Origin: an uncultured Clostridia bacterium
GTDB taxonomy: Bacteria; Bacillota; Clostridia; Oscillospirales; Acutalibacteraceae
Assembly: GCA_944384815.1 (NCBI GenBank)
Contig: CALWUW010000019.1
Span: forward strand, 1 to 59,430
Reading direction: 5' to 3'
Length of the DNA stretch: 59,430 nucleotides
The notes beneath the pieces are model-generated. The model saw only the letters and a list, made by a program, of their open reading frames with translations. It was not told where the DNA came from and did not search any database. This document shows positions 1 to 8,772 of the stretch, in pieces. Position numbers and translations under genes: made by a program. Each line of letters opens with the position of its first letter. Position 1 is the stretch's first letter.

Positions 1-30
1 CTTCACAATTCTTCAAAATTATATGAAAAA

Positions 31-51
31 TTGTTGTCAATTTGTTGTCAA
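31..51. repeat. Two 10-nt direct repeats at 11-nt period
   Basis: TTGTTGTCAA occurs at 31-40 and again at 42-51, downstream of lysS. On the minus strand each copy contains TTGACA, but no TATAAT-like box lies 16-18 bp from either, so no promoter is called. Confidence 0.5.
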
Positions 52-94
52 CTCGGATTTGAGATGCCGAAAACCCTTGATTTTACTGGATTTT

Positions 95-1642
95 TTAGTC
101 CAGAGGCTTCATTGTGGGGAACAGCAAAACGTCCCGAATGCTGGCGGAATCCGTCAGCAGCATTACCAGACGATCGATTCCGTAGCCGATGCCGCCTGTA
201 GGAGGCATACCGATCTCCAGAGCATGGAGGAAATCCTCATCGGTATGGTTGGCTTCCTCGTCGCCCTTAGCCAAAAGCTCTTCCTGCTGGGCAAAGCGCT
301 GGCGCTGGTCGATGGGGTCGTTCAGCTCGGAATAGGCATTGCACATTTCCCGGCCGTAAATAAACAGCTCAAACCGCTCCACATACTCCGGCTTGTCCGG
401 CTTGCGCTTGGTCAAGGGGGAGATCTCCACCGGATGATCCATGATAAACACCGGCTGGATCAGGTGTTCCTCTACATATTCCTCAAAGAACAGGTTCAGA
501 ATGTCCCCTTTGGTGTGCCGTTCTTCATAGGCGATCCCTTTCTCATCCGCCAGTTTCTTAGCGGCCTGGGTATCGGGAACCTGGTCAAAGTCCACGCCGG
601 CATACTGTTTCACCGCTTCCAGCATGGTCATCCGGGCAAAGGGTTTGCCCAGGTCAATGATCTCTCCTGCGTAGGGGATCTGGGTGGTGCCGCAGACCTT
701 CTGGGCCACATGCCGGAACATATTTTCCGTAAGATCCATCATGCCGTTGTAATCCGTATACGCCTGATACAGCTCCATCAAAGTGAATTCCGGATTATGC
801 CGGGTATCCACGCCTTCGTTGCGGAACACCCGTCCGATCTCGTAAACCCGTTCCAATCCGCCTACGATCAGCCGCTTCAGATACAGCTCCAGGGAGATCC
901 GAAGCTTTACGTCCTCGTTCAGCGCGTTGTAATGGGTCTCAAAAGGCCGGGCCGCCGCGCCGCCGGCATTGCTCACCAGCATGGGCGTCTCCACTTCCAT
1001 AAAGCCCTGGGCGTCCAGGAAATTCCGGATCTCCCGAAGGATCTGGGAACGCTTTACAAAGGTATCCCGCACTTCGGGGTTCACGATCAAATCCAGATAC
1101 CGCTGGCGATACCGGGTATCCGTATCCGTAAGGCCGTGGAATTTTTCCGGAAGGGGATAAAGGCTCTTACTCAGCAGCGTTACCTTGGACGCTTTGACGC
1201 TCAGCTCTCCTTTTTGCGTGCGGAAGATCTCTCCGGTAACGCCAATCAGATCGCCGATGTCCATTTTCTTAAAATCCGCATATTCTTCCTGGCCGATCAG
1301 ATCCCGGCGAATATACAGCTGGATGGACCCGGAACGGTCCTGCAGATCCGCAAAGCTGGCTTTTCCCATGACCCGCTTGCTCATCATACGGCCCGCTACG
1401 GAAACCGTCACGCCGCTTTCCTCTTCCGGCTGCAAATGAGCATACTGCTCCTTCAGCTGGGAAGCGTGGCTGTCCGCATCAAAGCGAGTGATGGTAAAGG
1501 GATCCCGTCCCTCTTGCTGAAGAGTTTTCAGCTTGTCTCTGCGGATCTGCAAAAGCTCACTGATTTCCTGCTGGGTCTGCTGGGTCTGCTCCCGGTTTTC
1601 CTTATCCAAAGCGCTGTTTGGATTCTTGGTTGTTTCACTCAT
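95..1642 (-). CDS. lysS: Lysine--tRNA ligase, class II
   Basis: Charges tRNA-Lys with lysine in the cytoplasm. The 515-aa protein has the class II LysRS layout. An N-terminal helix precedes the OB-fold anticodon-binding domain (about 75-180). The catalytic core carries motif 1 (FMEVETPML, about 215), motif 2 (RVFRNEGVDTRHNPEFT, about 270-287) and motif 3 (GIGYGIDRLVMLL, about 485-497). Full length for the family. The start is supported by a GGGAG Shine-Dalgarno (SD) sequence 9 nt upstream. It lies downstream of greA on the same strand, a common Firmicutes order, but a terminator-like hairpin in the 245-nt spacer suggests partly separate transcription. No lysine riboswitch or T-box was seen upstream. 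Confidence 0.97.
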   Translation of the reverse strand: MSETTKNPNSALDKENREQTQQTQQEISELLQIRRDKLKTLQQEGRDPFTITRFDADSHASQLKEQYAHLQPEEESGVTVSVAGRMMSKRVMGKASFADLQDRSGSIQLYIRRDLIGQEEYADFKKMDIGDLIGVTGEIFRTQKGELSVKASKVTLLSKSLYPLPEKFHGLTDTDTRYRQRYLDLIVNPEVRDTFVKRSQILREIRNFLDAQGFMEVETPMLVSNAGGAAARPFETHYNALNEDVKLRISLELYLKRLIVGGLERVYEIGRVFRNEGVDTRHNPEFTLMELYQAYTDYNGMMDLTENMFRHVAQKVCGTTQIPYAGEIIDLGKPFARMTMLEAVKQYAGVDFDQVPDTQAAKKLADEKGIAYEERHTKGDILNLFFEEYVEEHLIQPVFIMDHPVEISPLTKRKPDKPEYVERFELFIYGREMCNAYSELNDPIDQRQRFAQQEELLAKGDEEANHTDEDFLHALEIGMPPTGGIGYGIDRLVMLLTDSASIRDVLLFPTMKPLD

Positions 1643-1778
1643 ACGTTATTTCTCCCTGTATTTCTTTGTTCCCTTTGGCCTTGTTTTCTTTGGCCTTACA
1701 GCAAATTCTGCCGCATATTTTATTTCCGCTTTATCTCTTTGATTTCTCCTGCCGTTCTGCTTTCTGCCCCAAAGGGGC

Positions 1779-1812
1779 AAAAAACAGAAAAAGGAGCGGT
1801 CTCCCGCCCCTT
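1779..1812 (-). terminator. Rho-independent terminator after greA
   Basis: Arms 1791-1799 and 1804-1812 pair over 9 bp with one G-U on the minus-strand RNA. The run complementary to 1779-1790 gives a U-rich tail. A second hairpin, TGCCCC-AAA-GGGGCA, sits beside it at 1765-1779 without a T run. Confidence 0.55.
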
Positions 1813-1886
1813 TTACGGCTGCTGTCTCCTGGATCCGCGGGGCTGGACGGCTGGACGGTTCCTGACTCCGCAGATGCTTCAAAACC

Positions 1887-2375
1887 TTATCGGGAAATGG
1901 TCAGAACCTCATACACCATGGTTCCTGCCGGCACTTCCACCTCAAACCGATCCCCGATCTTGCGGCCCAGCAAAGCCTTGCCCACAGCGGATTCATCGGA
2001 AATTTTTCCCATAATGGGATCCGCTTCATTGGAGCCTACGATATGGTATTCCGCCGCAAAGGTCTTTCCGGTGGCCTGGTTCTCCACCCGGACTTCCACT
2101 TTGGAACCGATATGCACATTTTCAAGGCTCAGCTCGCTTTCGTCAATCACTTTGACGTTTTTCAGCATCACTTCAATATCGGCAATTCGAGCTTCCACAA
2201 TGGCCTGCTCGTTTTTTGCCTCGTCATATTCGCTGTTTTCCGAAAGGTCACCGAAAGAAAGCGCTACCTTGATTTTTTCCGCCACTTCTTTCCGGCGGAC
2301 GCCTTTCAGCTCATCCAGCTCTTCTTCCAGCTTTTTCAATCCCGCCTGGGTCAGCATAACCTGCTTTACTGCCAT
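1887..2375 (-). CDS. greA: Transcription elongation factor GreA
   Basis: Rescues backtracked RNA polymerase by stimulating transcript cleavage through the secondary channel. The 162-aa product has the N-terminal antiparallel coiled coil (about 1-75) with the acidic tip motif [17 protein letters not shown], then the C-terminal FKBP-like domain. The ATG at 2375 is chosen because an AAAGGTGG SD lies 8 nt upstream; the in-frame GTG at 2387 is part of that SD. A near-perfect promoter lies about 110 nt upstream. It is followed by lysS. Confidence 0.96.
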   Translation of the reverse strand: MAVKQVMLTQAGLKKLEEELDELKGVRRKEVAEKIKVALSFGDLSENSEYDEAKNEQAIVEARIADIEVMLKNVKVIDESELSLENVHIGSKVEVRVENQATGKTFAAEYHIVGSNEADPIMGKISDESAVGKALLGRKIGDRFEVEVPAGTMVYEVLTISR

Positions 2376-2488
2376 TGTCAATTCCACCTTTTAAAATGGC
2401 CTGCATCATTGGGCCTGAATTCTTCTGTATCCTCCCTAAAAGGCAAAGAAATCTCTCTGCATTATAGGGGCTTTGGGCTATACGTTCT

Positions 2489-2517
2489 ATTATAATTTCC
2501 CAAAACGCTTCTGTCAA
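2489..2517 (-). promoter_or_regulatory. Sigma-A promoter of greA
   Basis: On the minus strand, TTGACA (2512-2517) and TATAAT (2489-2494) are separated by exactly 17 bp. Both hexamers match consensus. The predicted 5' leader is about 107 nt. Confidence 0.85.
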
Positions 2518-2581
2518 CGCAAAAAATGGCGTATTTCCGCCTTTTTCCTTCTTTCCCAAAGGTGTTCCCGCAAATTGCCGG

Positions 2582-2616
2582 AAAAAGGCTTCGGAAACAG
2601 GTTCCGAAGCCTTTTT
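2582..2616 (-). terminator. Terminator after the S41/PDZ gene
   Basis: A perfect 15-bp stem (2582-2596 with 2602-2616) has a 5-nt loop and ends in five U on either strand. It lies 8 bp after the stop codon of the ftsEX-operon S41 gene. Confidence 0.88.
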
Positions 2617-2623
2617 GTATAGT

Positions 2624-3982
2624 TTAAGAAGCCTGGGAGCTGGCCGCCGCTTGGGATTCTGCTTCTCCGGAAGCCGGTGTTTCTTCGCCTTCCGTTGTTT
2701 CCTCCCCTTCCGTGCCTTCCGCATCTTCCGCATTCTCCCCGTCTCCGGGCACAATTTCCACCGAAGCCCCCTGCCGGATCAATGCCGATACCGCGGAAAG
2801 GATCTGGGGATCCGATTCCGCAGGAAGGTCTCCCAGTGTAAACTGTTCTTTCTGTTCCACCGTCAGCAATTTGGTAATATCCGGCGTAATGCCTGCACCG
2901 TCAAAAGCCGTGCCGCCGGCGGTAAGATATTCCGCCACGGAAAAGGAAACCGCCGAACCGTCGGAAAGAGGCACCACCTGGGTTTTCCGTCCGTATCCTG
3001 CCGTTTGGTCACCGATCAAAAGCCCCTTGTTATACTCCCGGATGTTGGCCGCTACCAGCTCCGCGGCTCCAAAAGTACTTTCATTAACCACCACGCTGAT
3101 GGGCTGAGCGTATTCGCTGGCCACGCTGGAATATTCCAGCGTCACCGTTCCTTGGCTGTCCCGGGAATTCACCAGTGCGCCTGCCGGAAGCAGAATATCC
3201 ATCACCTTGGCGGCGGATTCCATATCCCCGCCGGCATTGCTGCGAAGATCCAACACCAATCCGCAGACACCGCTGTTTTTCAGCTGGGTCAGCGCTTCCT
3301 GAAATTGATCCGGCGTACTTTCCTGGAATTGCCGCACACGGATATACCCAACGTTTCCATTGATAATGGCGCTGTCCACACTTTTCCGGCTATATTCCGC
3401 CCGGATAATATTCACCGTCACCAACTGGCCGGAGCCTTCCTGGGTCTCCGCCGGGCGAAGAACCCCCAGCTTCACCTGAGAACCGGCGGAACCTTCCAGC
3501 AGGGTCACCGCGTCGCCATAGGTGATCCGCACAACTTCCTTTCCGTCCACGGAAACAATGACGTCCCCTTTTTGAAGGCCGGCGGCCTCTCCGGGCGAAT
3601 TGGGGATCACTTCGGTGATCTTCATATTGCCGTCTTCATCCTTGACGGTATTGATCCCCACCCCTACGGATTTTCCGGATGTTCCGCTAAGGTAGGCTTT
3701 ATATTTTTCCGCCGAAAGATATTTGGCGTCCGGATCTCCAAGGCCAGCCACATAACCGGTGCAGATTCCGTCCAGCAGGGAAGTTTCGTCGATCTCCCCT
3801 ACAAATTCCTGGCGGACAGTCTGGTCGATCTCGCTGAGCTTGGCATACATCGCCTGGCGCTGGTTTACATCCGCCACCTTTTCGTTAAAGCTGTTCATAG
3901 CATACACATAGGTAACGGAGACGGTGGCTGCTGCTGTCAGGGCACAAAGGGCCACGCAGGCTCCCAAAGAAAATTTTCTCAT
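2624..3982 (-). CDS. S41-family C-terminal-processing protease homologue with PDZ domain, catalytic residues lost
   Basis: The 452-aa protein has an N-terminal signal anchor (about 5-28), a PDZ domain (about 103-180, including GVGI, GEAAGLQKGDVIVSVDGKEV) and an S41 fold (about 205-375, with LDLRSNAGG). At the active site the family Ser-Asp-Lys triad is absent when aligned to E. coli Tsp: the Ser of SASASE is Gly305 (TFGAAE), the Asp is Glu316, and the Lys of TFGKG is Tyr330 (TAGYG). I infer a pseudoprotease acting as a PDZ scaffold outside the membrane. A Glu/Thr/Gly-rich C-terminal tail (about 415-452) is encoded by a 9-nt array. It is the last gene of the ftsE-ftsX-M23 operon, after a GAGGAG SD. 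A divergent active CtpA is the alternative reading, but the substitutions are clear in the sequence. Confidence 0.88.
   Translation of the reverse strand: MRKFSLGACVALCALTAAATVSVTYVYAMNSFNEKVADVNQRQAMYAKLSEIDQTVRQEFVGEIDETSLLDGICTGYVAGLGDPDAKYLSAEKYKAYLSGTSGKSVGVGINTVKDEDGNMKITEVIPNSPGEAAGLQKGDVIVSVDGKEVVRITYGDAVTLLEGSAGSQVKLGVLRPAETQEGSGQLVTVNIIRAEYSRKSVDSAIINGNVGYIRVRQFQESTPDQFQEALTQLKNSGVCGLVLDLRSNAGGDMESAAKVMDILLPAGALVNSRDSQGTVTLEYSSVASEYAQPISVVVNESTFGAAELVAANIREYNKGLLIGDQTAGYGRKTQVVPLSDGSAVSFSVAEYLTAGGTAFDGAGITPDITKLLTVEQKEQFTLGDLPAESDPQILSAVSALIRQGASVEIVPGDGENAEDAEGTEGEETTEGEETPASGEAESQAAASSQAS
2681..2734. repeat. 9-nt imperfect tandem array inside a gene 3' end
   Basis: Six 9-nt units of the type TTCCGNNNT run without indels through the 3' end of the S41-like gene. 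On the coding strand they give a Glu/Gly/Thr/Ala-rich tail. Confidence 0.6.
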
Positions 3983-4073
3983 TCTTCCTACTCCTCGGAA
4001 TCAAGTTTTTCTTCCTCTTCCCTGGAAAAGAGAAAAGGGGAAAGGTCAAAGCCAAAAAACAAAGCCTTCCGGA

Positions 4074-5309
4074 TCAAAAATCATACCAAAGATCCGGATC
4101 CTTTGCCACGCCGTTATACCGGATCTCATAATGCAGATGAGGGCCGGTGGATTGCCCTGTGCTCCCCACGGTGGCAATGGTCTGCCCCCGGGAAACCGTC
4201 TGCCCTTCGGAAACGTTCAAAGAGTTGCAGTGGGCATACAAGGTCATATATCCGTTGCCGTGGTTGATCACCACCACATTTCCGTAGCCGCCGTAGCCGC
4301 TTCCGGGCATTCCGAACCGGGCGAACACCACGGTTCCTGCGTCTGCAGCCACAATGGGTTTTCCGAAAATGCCTGCCCAGGAAATATCCACTCCTTTATG
4401 GGTGCCTCCCCGGGAACCGAAATAATCCGTATGATAGGTATATCCGGGAACGGGCCAAAGGAACTGCCCCTTGCTTACCACTCCGGATCCGCCGGAGCCG
4501 CCGCCGGTACTTCCGCCGGAGCTGCCGCCGCCGTTTTGCGCCGCCTGCTCTTCAAACCACTTGTCAATGGCGGCTTCCGCTTCCTGCTGTTTCTTTTCCA
4601 GCTCTTTCTGCTCTTCTGCCGCTTCTCCCTGGAGACTTTCCAGATTGCTCAGGACTCTTTCCGCCTCCTGCTGCAAAGCAGCCAGCTGGTTCTGTTTTTC
4701 GTCCATTTCAGCCTTTGCCGCTGCCACCGCTTCCCGATTTTGCTGGATCTCCTGCCGCTGCTGGGCAATGGATTCCAGCTCGGTAGAAAGCTGCTGAACC
4801 AAATTGGTATCGTGTTCGGAGATCATCCGGATCAGCTCTGTTTTTTCCGCCATATCCATTACGTTTTCCGAGCTGAGAATCAGCTGCAGATTGCTGGCCT
4901 CTCCCAGCATATACATGGCGCAAAGCCGCTGCTTCAGAGTTTCGATATTGCTGTTGATGGAAGCCTGCTTTTCCGCGATCTCCTGATTTTTCTCCTGGAT
5001 CTGCCCGTCCATAACGGCGATCTGGCTGTTTAATCCGTTGATCTGGTCCCCCAGATTCTGGATCTGAGCGTCCAGCGTAGCTTTATATTCCTGCTGCTTG
5101 GCAGTATCCTGCTTCAGCTGGTCGATCTTGGCCTGATTGGCTTCCGCCTGCTTTTTCAGCTCTTCCTGCCGCTCTTTCAATTCTTCCAGAGACGTGGCCG
5201 CCTGCACTTCATAGGAAACAGGCGTTTCCGGCACAGCCAAAAAAGCCCACAAAAGAACCATAGCCAGCGCCAGGCATATCCCTCTGCGCCTTCTGTTTTT
5301 CCTGCTCAT
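4074..5309 (-). CDS. Coiled-coil M23 (LytM) peptidoglycan hydrolase, EnvC/PcsB-type partner of FtsEX
   Basis: A 411-aa exported protein that probably cleaves, or activates cleavage of, septal peptidoglycan under FtsEX control. A basic N-terminus and hydrophobic signal (about 1-38) precede a long coiled coil (about 40-245) with regular Glu/Gln/Lys heptads. A Gly/Ser linker (about 250-270) leads to a C-terminal M23 domain. The zinc-site motifs are present: HKGVD near 305, YAHC near 370 and HLHYE near 391, so this domain looks active, unlike its S41 neighbour. It sits 67 nt after ftsX with a GGGAGG SD. The coiled coil is the expected contact with the FtsX extracellular loop, as in PcsB and EnvC. 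Confidence 0.92.
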   Translation of the reverse strand: MSRKNRRRRGICLALAMVLLWAFLAVPETPVSYEVQAATSLEELKERQEELKKQAEANQAKIDQLKQDTAKQQEYKATLDAQIQNLGDQINGLNSQIAVMDGQIQEKNQEIAEKQASINSNIETLKQRLCAMYMLGEASNLQLILSSENVMDMAEKTELIRMISEHDTNLVQQLSTELESIAQQRQEIQQNREAVAAAKAEMDEKQNQLAALQQEAERVLSNLESLQGEAAEEQKELEKKQQEAEAAIDKWFEEQAAQNGGGSSGGSTGGGSGGSGVVSKGQFLWPVPGYTYHTDYFGSRGGTHKGVDISWAGIFGKPIVAADAGTVVFARFGMPGSGYGGYGNVVVINHGNGYMTLYAHCNSLNVSEGQTVSRGQTIATVGSTGQSTGPHLHYEIRYNGVAKDPDLWYDF

Positions 5310-5376
5310 TCCGGTGAACCTCCCGTCGGTATTTTCAAGTTTCCCCGCAGATTCTTCCTTTGGGGGCAGAAATTGT

Positions 5377-6285
5377 TTAGAAAATGGAAAAGCTTCCTTC
5401 TTTCCGAAGATAACGAGTAATGGAAATGGTTCCGCCTAAAGCGCCGAACAAAACGCCGGCTGCTATAAAAATCATCAGGATCTTTCCCTGATATACAGAA
5501 TAGTCTATGGGCGTAAACAAATTGATCCCGGAAATTGCCTCCAAAATCTTTCCGTATACCACATTCAGAAGCAGACTGGCAAACACACCGGAAAGCAGCC
5601 CGATGAGGATTCCTTCCACAATAAACGGGAAACGGATAAACCAATTGGTAGCGCCTACGGATTTCATAATGCTGATCTCCAGCCGGCGGCTGAACATGGC
5701 CACCCGGATGGTATTGGAAATAATAAAGAGAGAAACCAGACTCAGCAGCACCACGATCCAGATTCCCGCGGTGGAGACCATTTCGTCCAGCCGGGTCAGC
5801 TTTTCCGCCACATCCTTATAGTCGATGATCTGCTCCACGCCGTCGATGGCCAGGATCTGCTGGGCCGTTTCCTCATACAAAGACAGATCCTCCATAGAGA
5901 TCCGGAAGGCATCCGGCAGAAAATTGTCATCCCCCAGAAGACTTTCCAGCACCGTTCCGTTATCCCCCAGAGAATCCAGCATCTCCTCCACAGCTTCATC
6001 CTTCAGGATCAGTTCGCAGCTTTTGATGTTCTCCAGCTTCATGATCTCTTCTCCCACCTGCACGGAGCGCAAAGTGGGGAGCCCCTGCTCACAGTATACT
6101 TTAATGGAGTTGTTGCCCTCCACGCTGGCCATAGCCGTATTGATGTTCATGGAAAGCAGCACCGCCGCTCCCGTCAGAAGCAGGCAGGAAACCAAAACCG
6201 CCACGGACGCGAAGCTCATGGTGCGGTTGATCCAGATATTTTTAGCGCCTTCCTTCAGCAGAAAGGGCAAATTACGCAGTTTCAT
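5377..6285 (-). CDS. ftsX: Cell division protein FtsX
   Basis: Membrane subunit of the FtsEX ABC-type complex, which transmits cytoplasmic ATP hydrolysis to extracellular cell-wall hydrolases. The 302-aa product has a cytoplasmic N-terminus, TM1 (about 22-45), a large extracellular loop (about 46-170), then three TM helices in the C-terminal FtsX/MacB-type domain with the LEISIMKSVGATNWFIRFPF segment. The start overlaps the end of ftsE by 14 nt, indicating translational coupling. Family-typical length. Confidence 0.95.
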   Translation of the reverse strand: MKLRNLPFLLKEGAKNIWINRTMSFASVAVLVSCLLLTGAAVLLSMNINTAMASVEGNNSIKVYCEQGLPTLRSVQVGEEIMKLENIKSCELILKDEAVEEMLDSLGDNGTVLESLLGDDNFLPDAFRISMEDLSLYEETAQQILAIDGVEQIIDYKDVAEKLTRLDEMVSTAGIWIVVLLSLVSLFIISNTIRVAMFSRRLEISIMKSVGATNWFIRFPFIVEGILIGLLSGVFASLLLNVVYGKILEAISGINLFTPIDYSVYQGKILMIFIAAGVLFGALGGTISITRYLRKEGSFSIF

Positions 6286-6961
6286 GATCCGTTTCCACCT
6301 TTCCCGTGTCCGCTACAACACATCCTCCCTGAATTTCCACAATTCGTTTGTGAAAATGCTTAACAAGCCCATGCTCGTGGGTCACCATCAAAATGGTAGT
6401 GCCCCGGCGGTTGATCTCGCTGAGAAGATCCACGATCTCAAAGGAAAGCGCCGGATCCACATTTCCTGTAGGCTCGTCCGCAATAATCAGCTTGGGGTTA
6501 TTGATCAGCGCCCGGGCAAGGCCCACCCGCTGCTGCTCGCCGCCGGAAAGCTCGCCGGGGCGGCACTTGGCCTTTTTCTCCAGGTTCACCAGTCCCAGCA
6601 TATACGGCACTCTCCGGCGGATCTCCTCTGGAGAAGCACCCACCACATGCATGGCAAAGGCTACATTTTCATATACGTTCATGGTGTCAATCAGCCGGAA
6701 ATCCTGGAACACAATGCCCATGGTCCTGCGCAAATAAGGGACTCTTCTTTTGGGAAGATTGGTAATATCCGTATTGTTTACCAGGATCTTTCCTTCCGTG
6801 GGCCTTTCTTCACACATGATCATCTTTAAAAACGTACTTTTTCCCGCGCCGGAAGATCCTACAATAAACACAAATTCACCCGAATCCACCTGCAAATCCA
6901 CATGCTTCAGCGCATGGGTTCCGTTTCCGTAGGTTTTGCTTACATTCTGAAATGTAATCAC
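6272..6961 (-). CDS. ftsE: Cell division ATP-binding protein FtsE
   Basis: Cytoplasmic ATPase of FtsEX. The 229-aa product shows Walker A GSSGAGKST (about 36-44), the ABC signature LSGGEQQRVGLARAL (about 138-152), Walker B LIIADEPTGN (about 159-168) and the H-loop VTHEH. The start codon is GTG with a GGAGGGG SD 8 nt upstream. It is the first gene of the four-gene operon ftsE-ftsX-M23-S41. No convincing promoter box was found in the 350-nt upstream spacer, which contains a strong hairpin. Confidence 0.96.
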   Translation of the reverse strand: MITFQNVSKTYGNGTHALKHVDLQVDSGEFVFIVGSSGAGKSTFLKMIMCEERPTEGKILVNNTDITNLPKRRVPYLRRTMGIVFQDFRLIDTMNVYENVAFAMHVVGASPEEIRRRVPYMLGLVNLEKKAKCRPGELSGGEQQRVGLARALINNPKLIIADEPTGNVDPALSFEIVDLLSEINRRGTTILMVTHEHGLVKHFHKRIVEIQGGCVVADTGKVETDHETA

Positions 6962-7123
6962 TGGCTCCCCTCCATTTTCCCATTGTTCCGGATCCTACTC
7001 CGGTTTCACCATAGCCGTAAAAAGCCGCAAGCTGTTTCAGCTGCCCTTGGCTCCTGCCGTTTTCACTCTATATCTCCATCAAAATCCCAATAAGGACAGA
7101 ACAAAATTCTCATTCAGACAGAA

Positions 7124-7158
7124 TGCCCGTAAGTATGACATCATCATACCAACGGGCA
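7124..7158. other. Two-tier hairpin upstream of ftsE
   Basis: Outer arms TGCCCGT (7124-7130) and ACGGGCA (7152-7158) enclose an inner 6-bp stem (7133-7138 with 7144-7149). On the plus strand a T-rich stretch follows; on the minus strand none does. It lies about 165 nt before ftsE, so it could be part of the ftsEX leader or the end of an antisense transcript. The rest of the 6962-7312 spacer is AT-rich with nothing else recognised. Confidence 0.5.
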
Positions 7159-7264
7159 CTGATTTTATTTATTCTTAAAAGAATTAAATTGTAACTATTT
7201 TGTAATTTTTCTAAAATATTTTACAATTTCGCAATACATCTGCCTTATCTTTCCAGAAAAAACC

Positions 7265-7297
7265 AAAAAAGTCAGGGAGCCGCCCGCAGGCGACTCC
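7265..7297 (-). terminator. Terminator after the cdaR-like gene
   Basis: A 9-bp stem (7276-7284 with 7289-7297, one G-U pair) with a 4-nt loop is followed on the minus strand by six U (complement of 7265-7270). Confidence 0.75.
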
Positions 7298-7312
7298 TTT
7301 CCATTTGCATTC

Positions 7313-8398
7313 TCAGAATTTCACCGGGTTGGAGGACAAATACTTCTTTACCATCAATGCCACTTTAAACACAATGGCGTCCTCAAATTCCCGCAGATCC
7401 AAACCGGTGATCTTCTTGATTTTTTCCAAACGATACACCAGCGTATTCCGGTGTACAAACAGCTTCCGGCTGGTTTCGGAAACATTCAGGTTGTTTTCAA
7501 AGAACCGCTGAATGGTAAACAGGGTCTCATGATCCAGAGATTCAATGGAGCCCCGCTTAAACACTTCCTTCAGGAACATATCACAGAGCGTTGTGGGCAG
7601 CTGATAGATCAGGCGGGCAATACCCAGATTATCATAGCCGACAATGGGACGCTCCGTATCAAATACTTTTCCTACTTCCAGCGCGACCTGGGCTTCCTTA
7701 AAGGAACGGGCCAGATCCTTAATGCCCACCACCAGAGTGCCAATGCCCACCATGCAATGGGTATAGAATTCACCGGAAAGGGTGTCCACAATGGAGCCGG
7801 CCAGCTTGGCCAGATCCTTGGAGTCGATGCCGCTGCGGACTTCCTTCACCAGGGCAATATCTGTCTCATTGATATTGATAACAAAATCCTTGGTCTTATC
7901 CGGGAACAGATTCTGCACCACATCGTAAACGGAAACATCCGTACGGTTGGTGATTTTGATCAGCATGCAAACCCGGCTTACATCGGAATTAAAGCGAAGC
8001 TCACGAGCCTTCAGGTAAATATCTCCGGGGAGAATATTATCCAGGATCACGTTTTTAATAAAGTTCCCCCGGTCGTATTTCTCATCATAATACTGCTTGA
8101 TGCTGGCCAAAGACACGGAAAGCAGAGACGCATACCGCCCCGCCTCCGGATCGTTTCCGGAAACAAACACAGCATATTCCGGACGAGGCCGGTTTCCAAA
8201 AGATTTATAGGTATATCCATTGACAACAAAGGTTCCGGGAGCGGCCATAACCTCGGGGGTTATACTGTCGTTAACTTCACCGATCCGCCCCAACTCACTG
8301 CAGGCAATGATTACGGAGGTTTCATCTACTACGCCGATGGTGCGATCAATGGCGTCTCTCATTTGATGGATCACGCCCTGGAATAACCTGTTGGACAT
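7313..8398 (-). CDS. CdaR/PucR-family transcriptional regulator
   Basis: 361-aa DNA-binding regulator. The N-terminal part (about 1-135, starting with a LFQGVIHQMRDAIDRTIGVVDE segment) matches the sugar-diacid recognition domain of CdaR. The middle is GGDEF-like. The C-terminus has the PucR-type HTH (NLNVSETSRKLFVHRNTLVYRLEKI, about 310-335). Members often respond to glycerate, glucarate or related acids, but no such catabolic genes adjoin, so the effector here is unknown. It is monocistronic: own terminator, and a GAGGGAG SD 6 nt before ATG. Confidence 0.9.
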   Translation of the reverse strand: MSNRLFQGVIHQMRDAIDRTIGVVDETSVIIACSELGRIGEVNDSITPEVMAAPGTFVVNGYTYKSFGNRPRPEYAVFVSGNDPEAGRYASLLSVSLASIKQYYDEKYDRGNFIKNVILDNILPGDIYLKARELRFNSDVSRVCMLIKITNRTDVSVYDVVQNLFPDKTKDFVININETDIALVKEVRSGIDSKDLAKLAGSIVDTLSGEFYTHCMVGIGTLVVGIKDLARSFKEAQVALEVGKVFDTERPIVGYDNLGIARLIYQLPTTLCDMFLKEVFKRGSIESLDHETLFTIQRFFENNLNVSETSRKLFVHRNTLVYRLEKIKKITGLDLREFEDAIVFKVALMVKKYLSSNPVKF

Positions 8399-8586
8399 TG
8401 CTTCTCCCTCGCTTTTCTAAAAAATCATATCAATCCGTGCAAAACCGATATCAATGCCATATCCGCTGCCCGGGCACAAAACAAAGGCACTATGAAAGGC
8501 AAAACAACCGGGCCGAAAAACAAAAGCTTCCCAAGGTTTCCCCACGGCAATGCCCTATTTTTCGGAGCGGACACCTATACGATTAT

Positions 8587-8615
8587 ATTTTACACAAGTT
8601 CTTTGTTTTTTTCAA
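8587..8615 (-). promoter_or_regulatory. Possible promoter of the cdaR-like gene
   Basis: TTGAAA (8610-8615) and TAAAAT (8587-8592) lie 17 bp apart in an AT-rich spacer, giving a leader of about 180 nt. A TATAAT nearby has no -35 at the right distance. Confidence 0.4.
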
Positions 8616-8720
8616 CATTTTTTCAGGAAATATTCATTCATTTTTCCATACAAAGTCCTTTTTTCCTTTGTCTTTTATAAAAATCTTTAGAAATACACTT
8701 TTCATCCCGGATTTTCCAAA

Positions 8721-8749
8721 GAAAAAGCCGCGCCTAAAAGGCGCGGCTT
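8721..8749 (-). terminator. Terminator after the ABC ATPase gene
   Basis: A perfect 10-bp GC-rich stem (8725-8734 with 8740-8749) has a 5-nt loop and a minus-strand U tract. Confidence 0.88.
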
Positions 8750-8772
8750 CCGTACTTTTTTGAAATTTTCGA

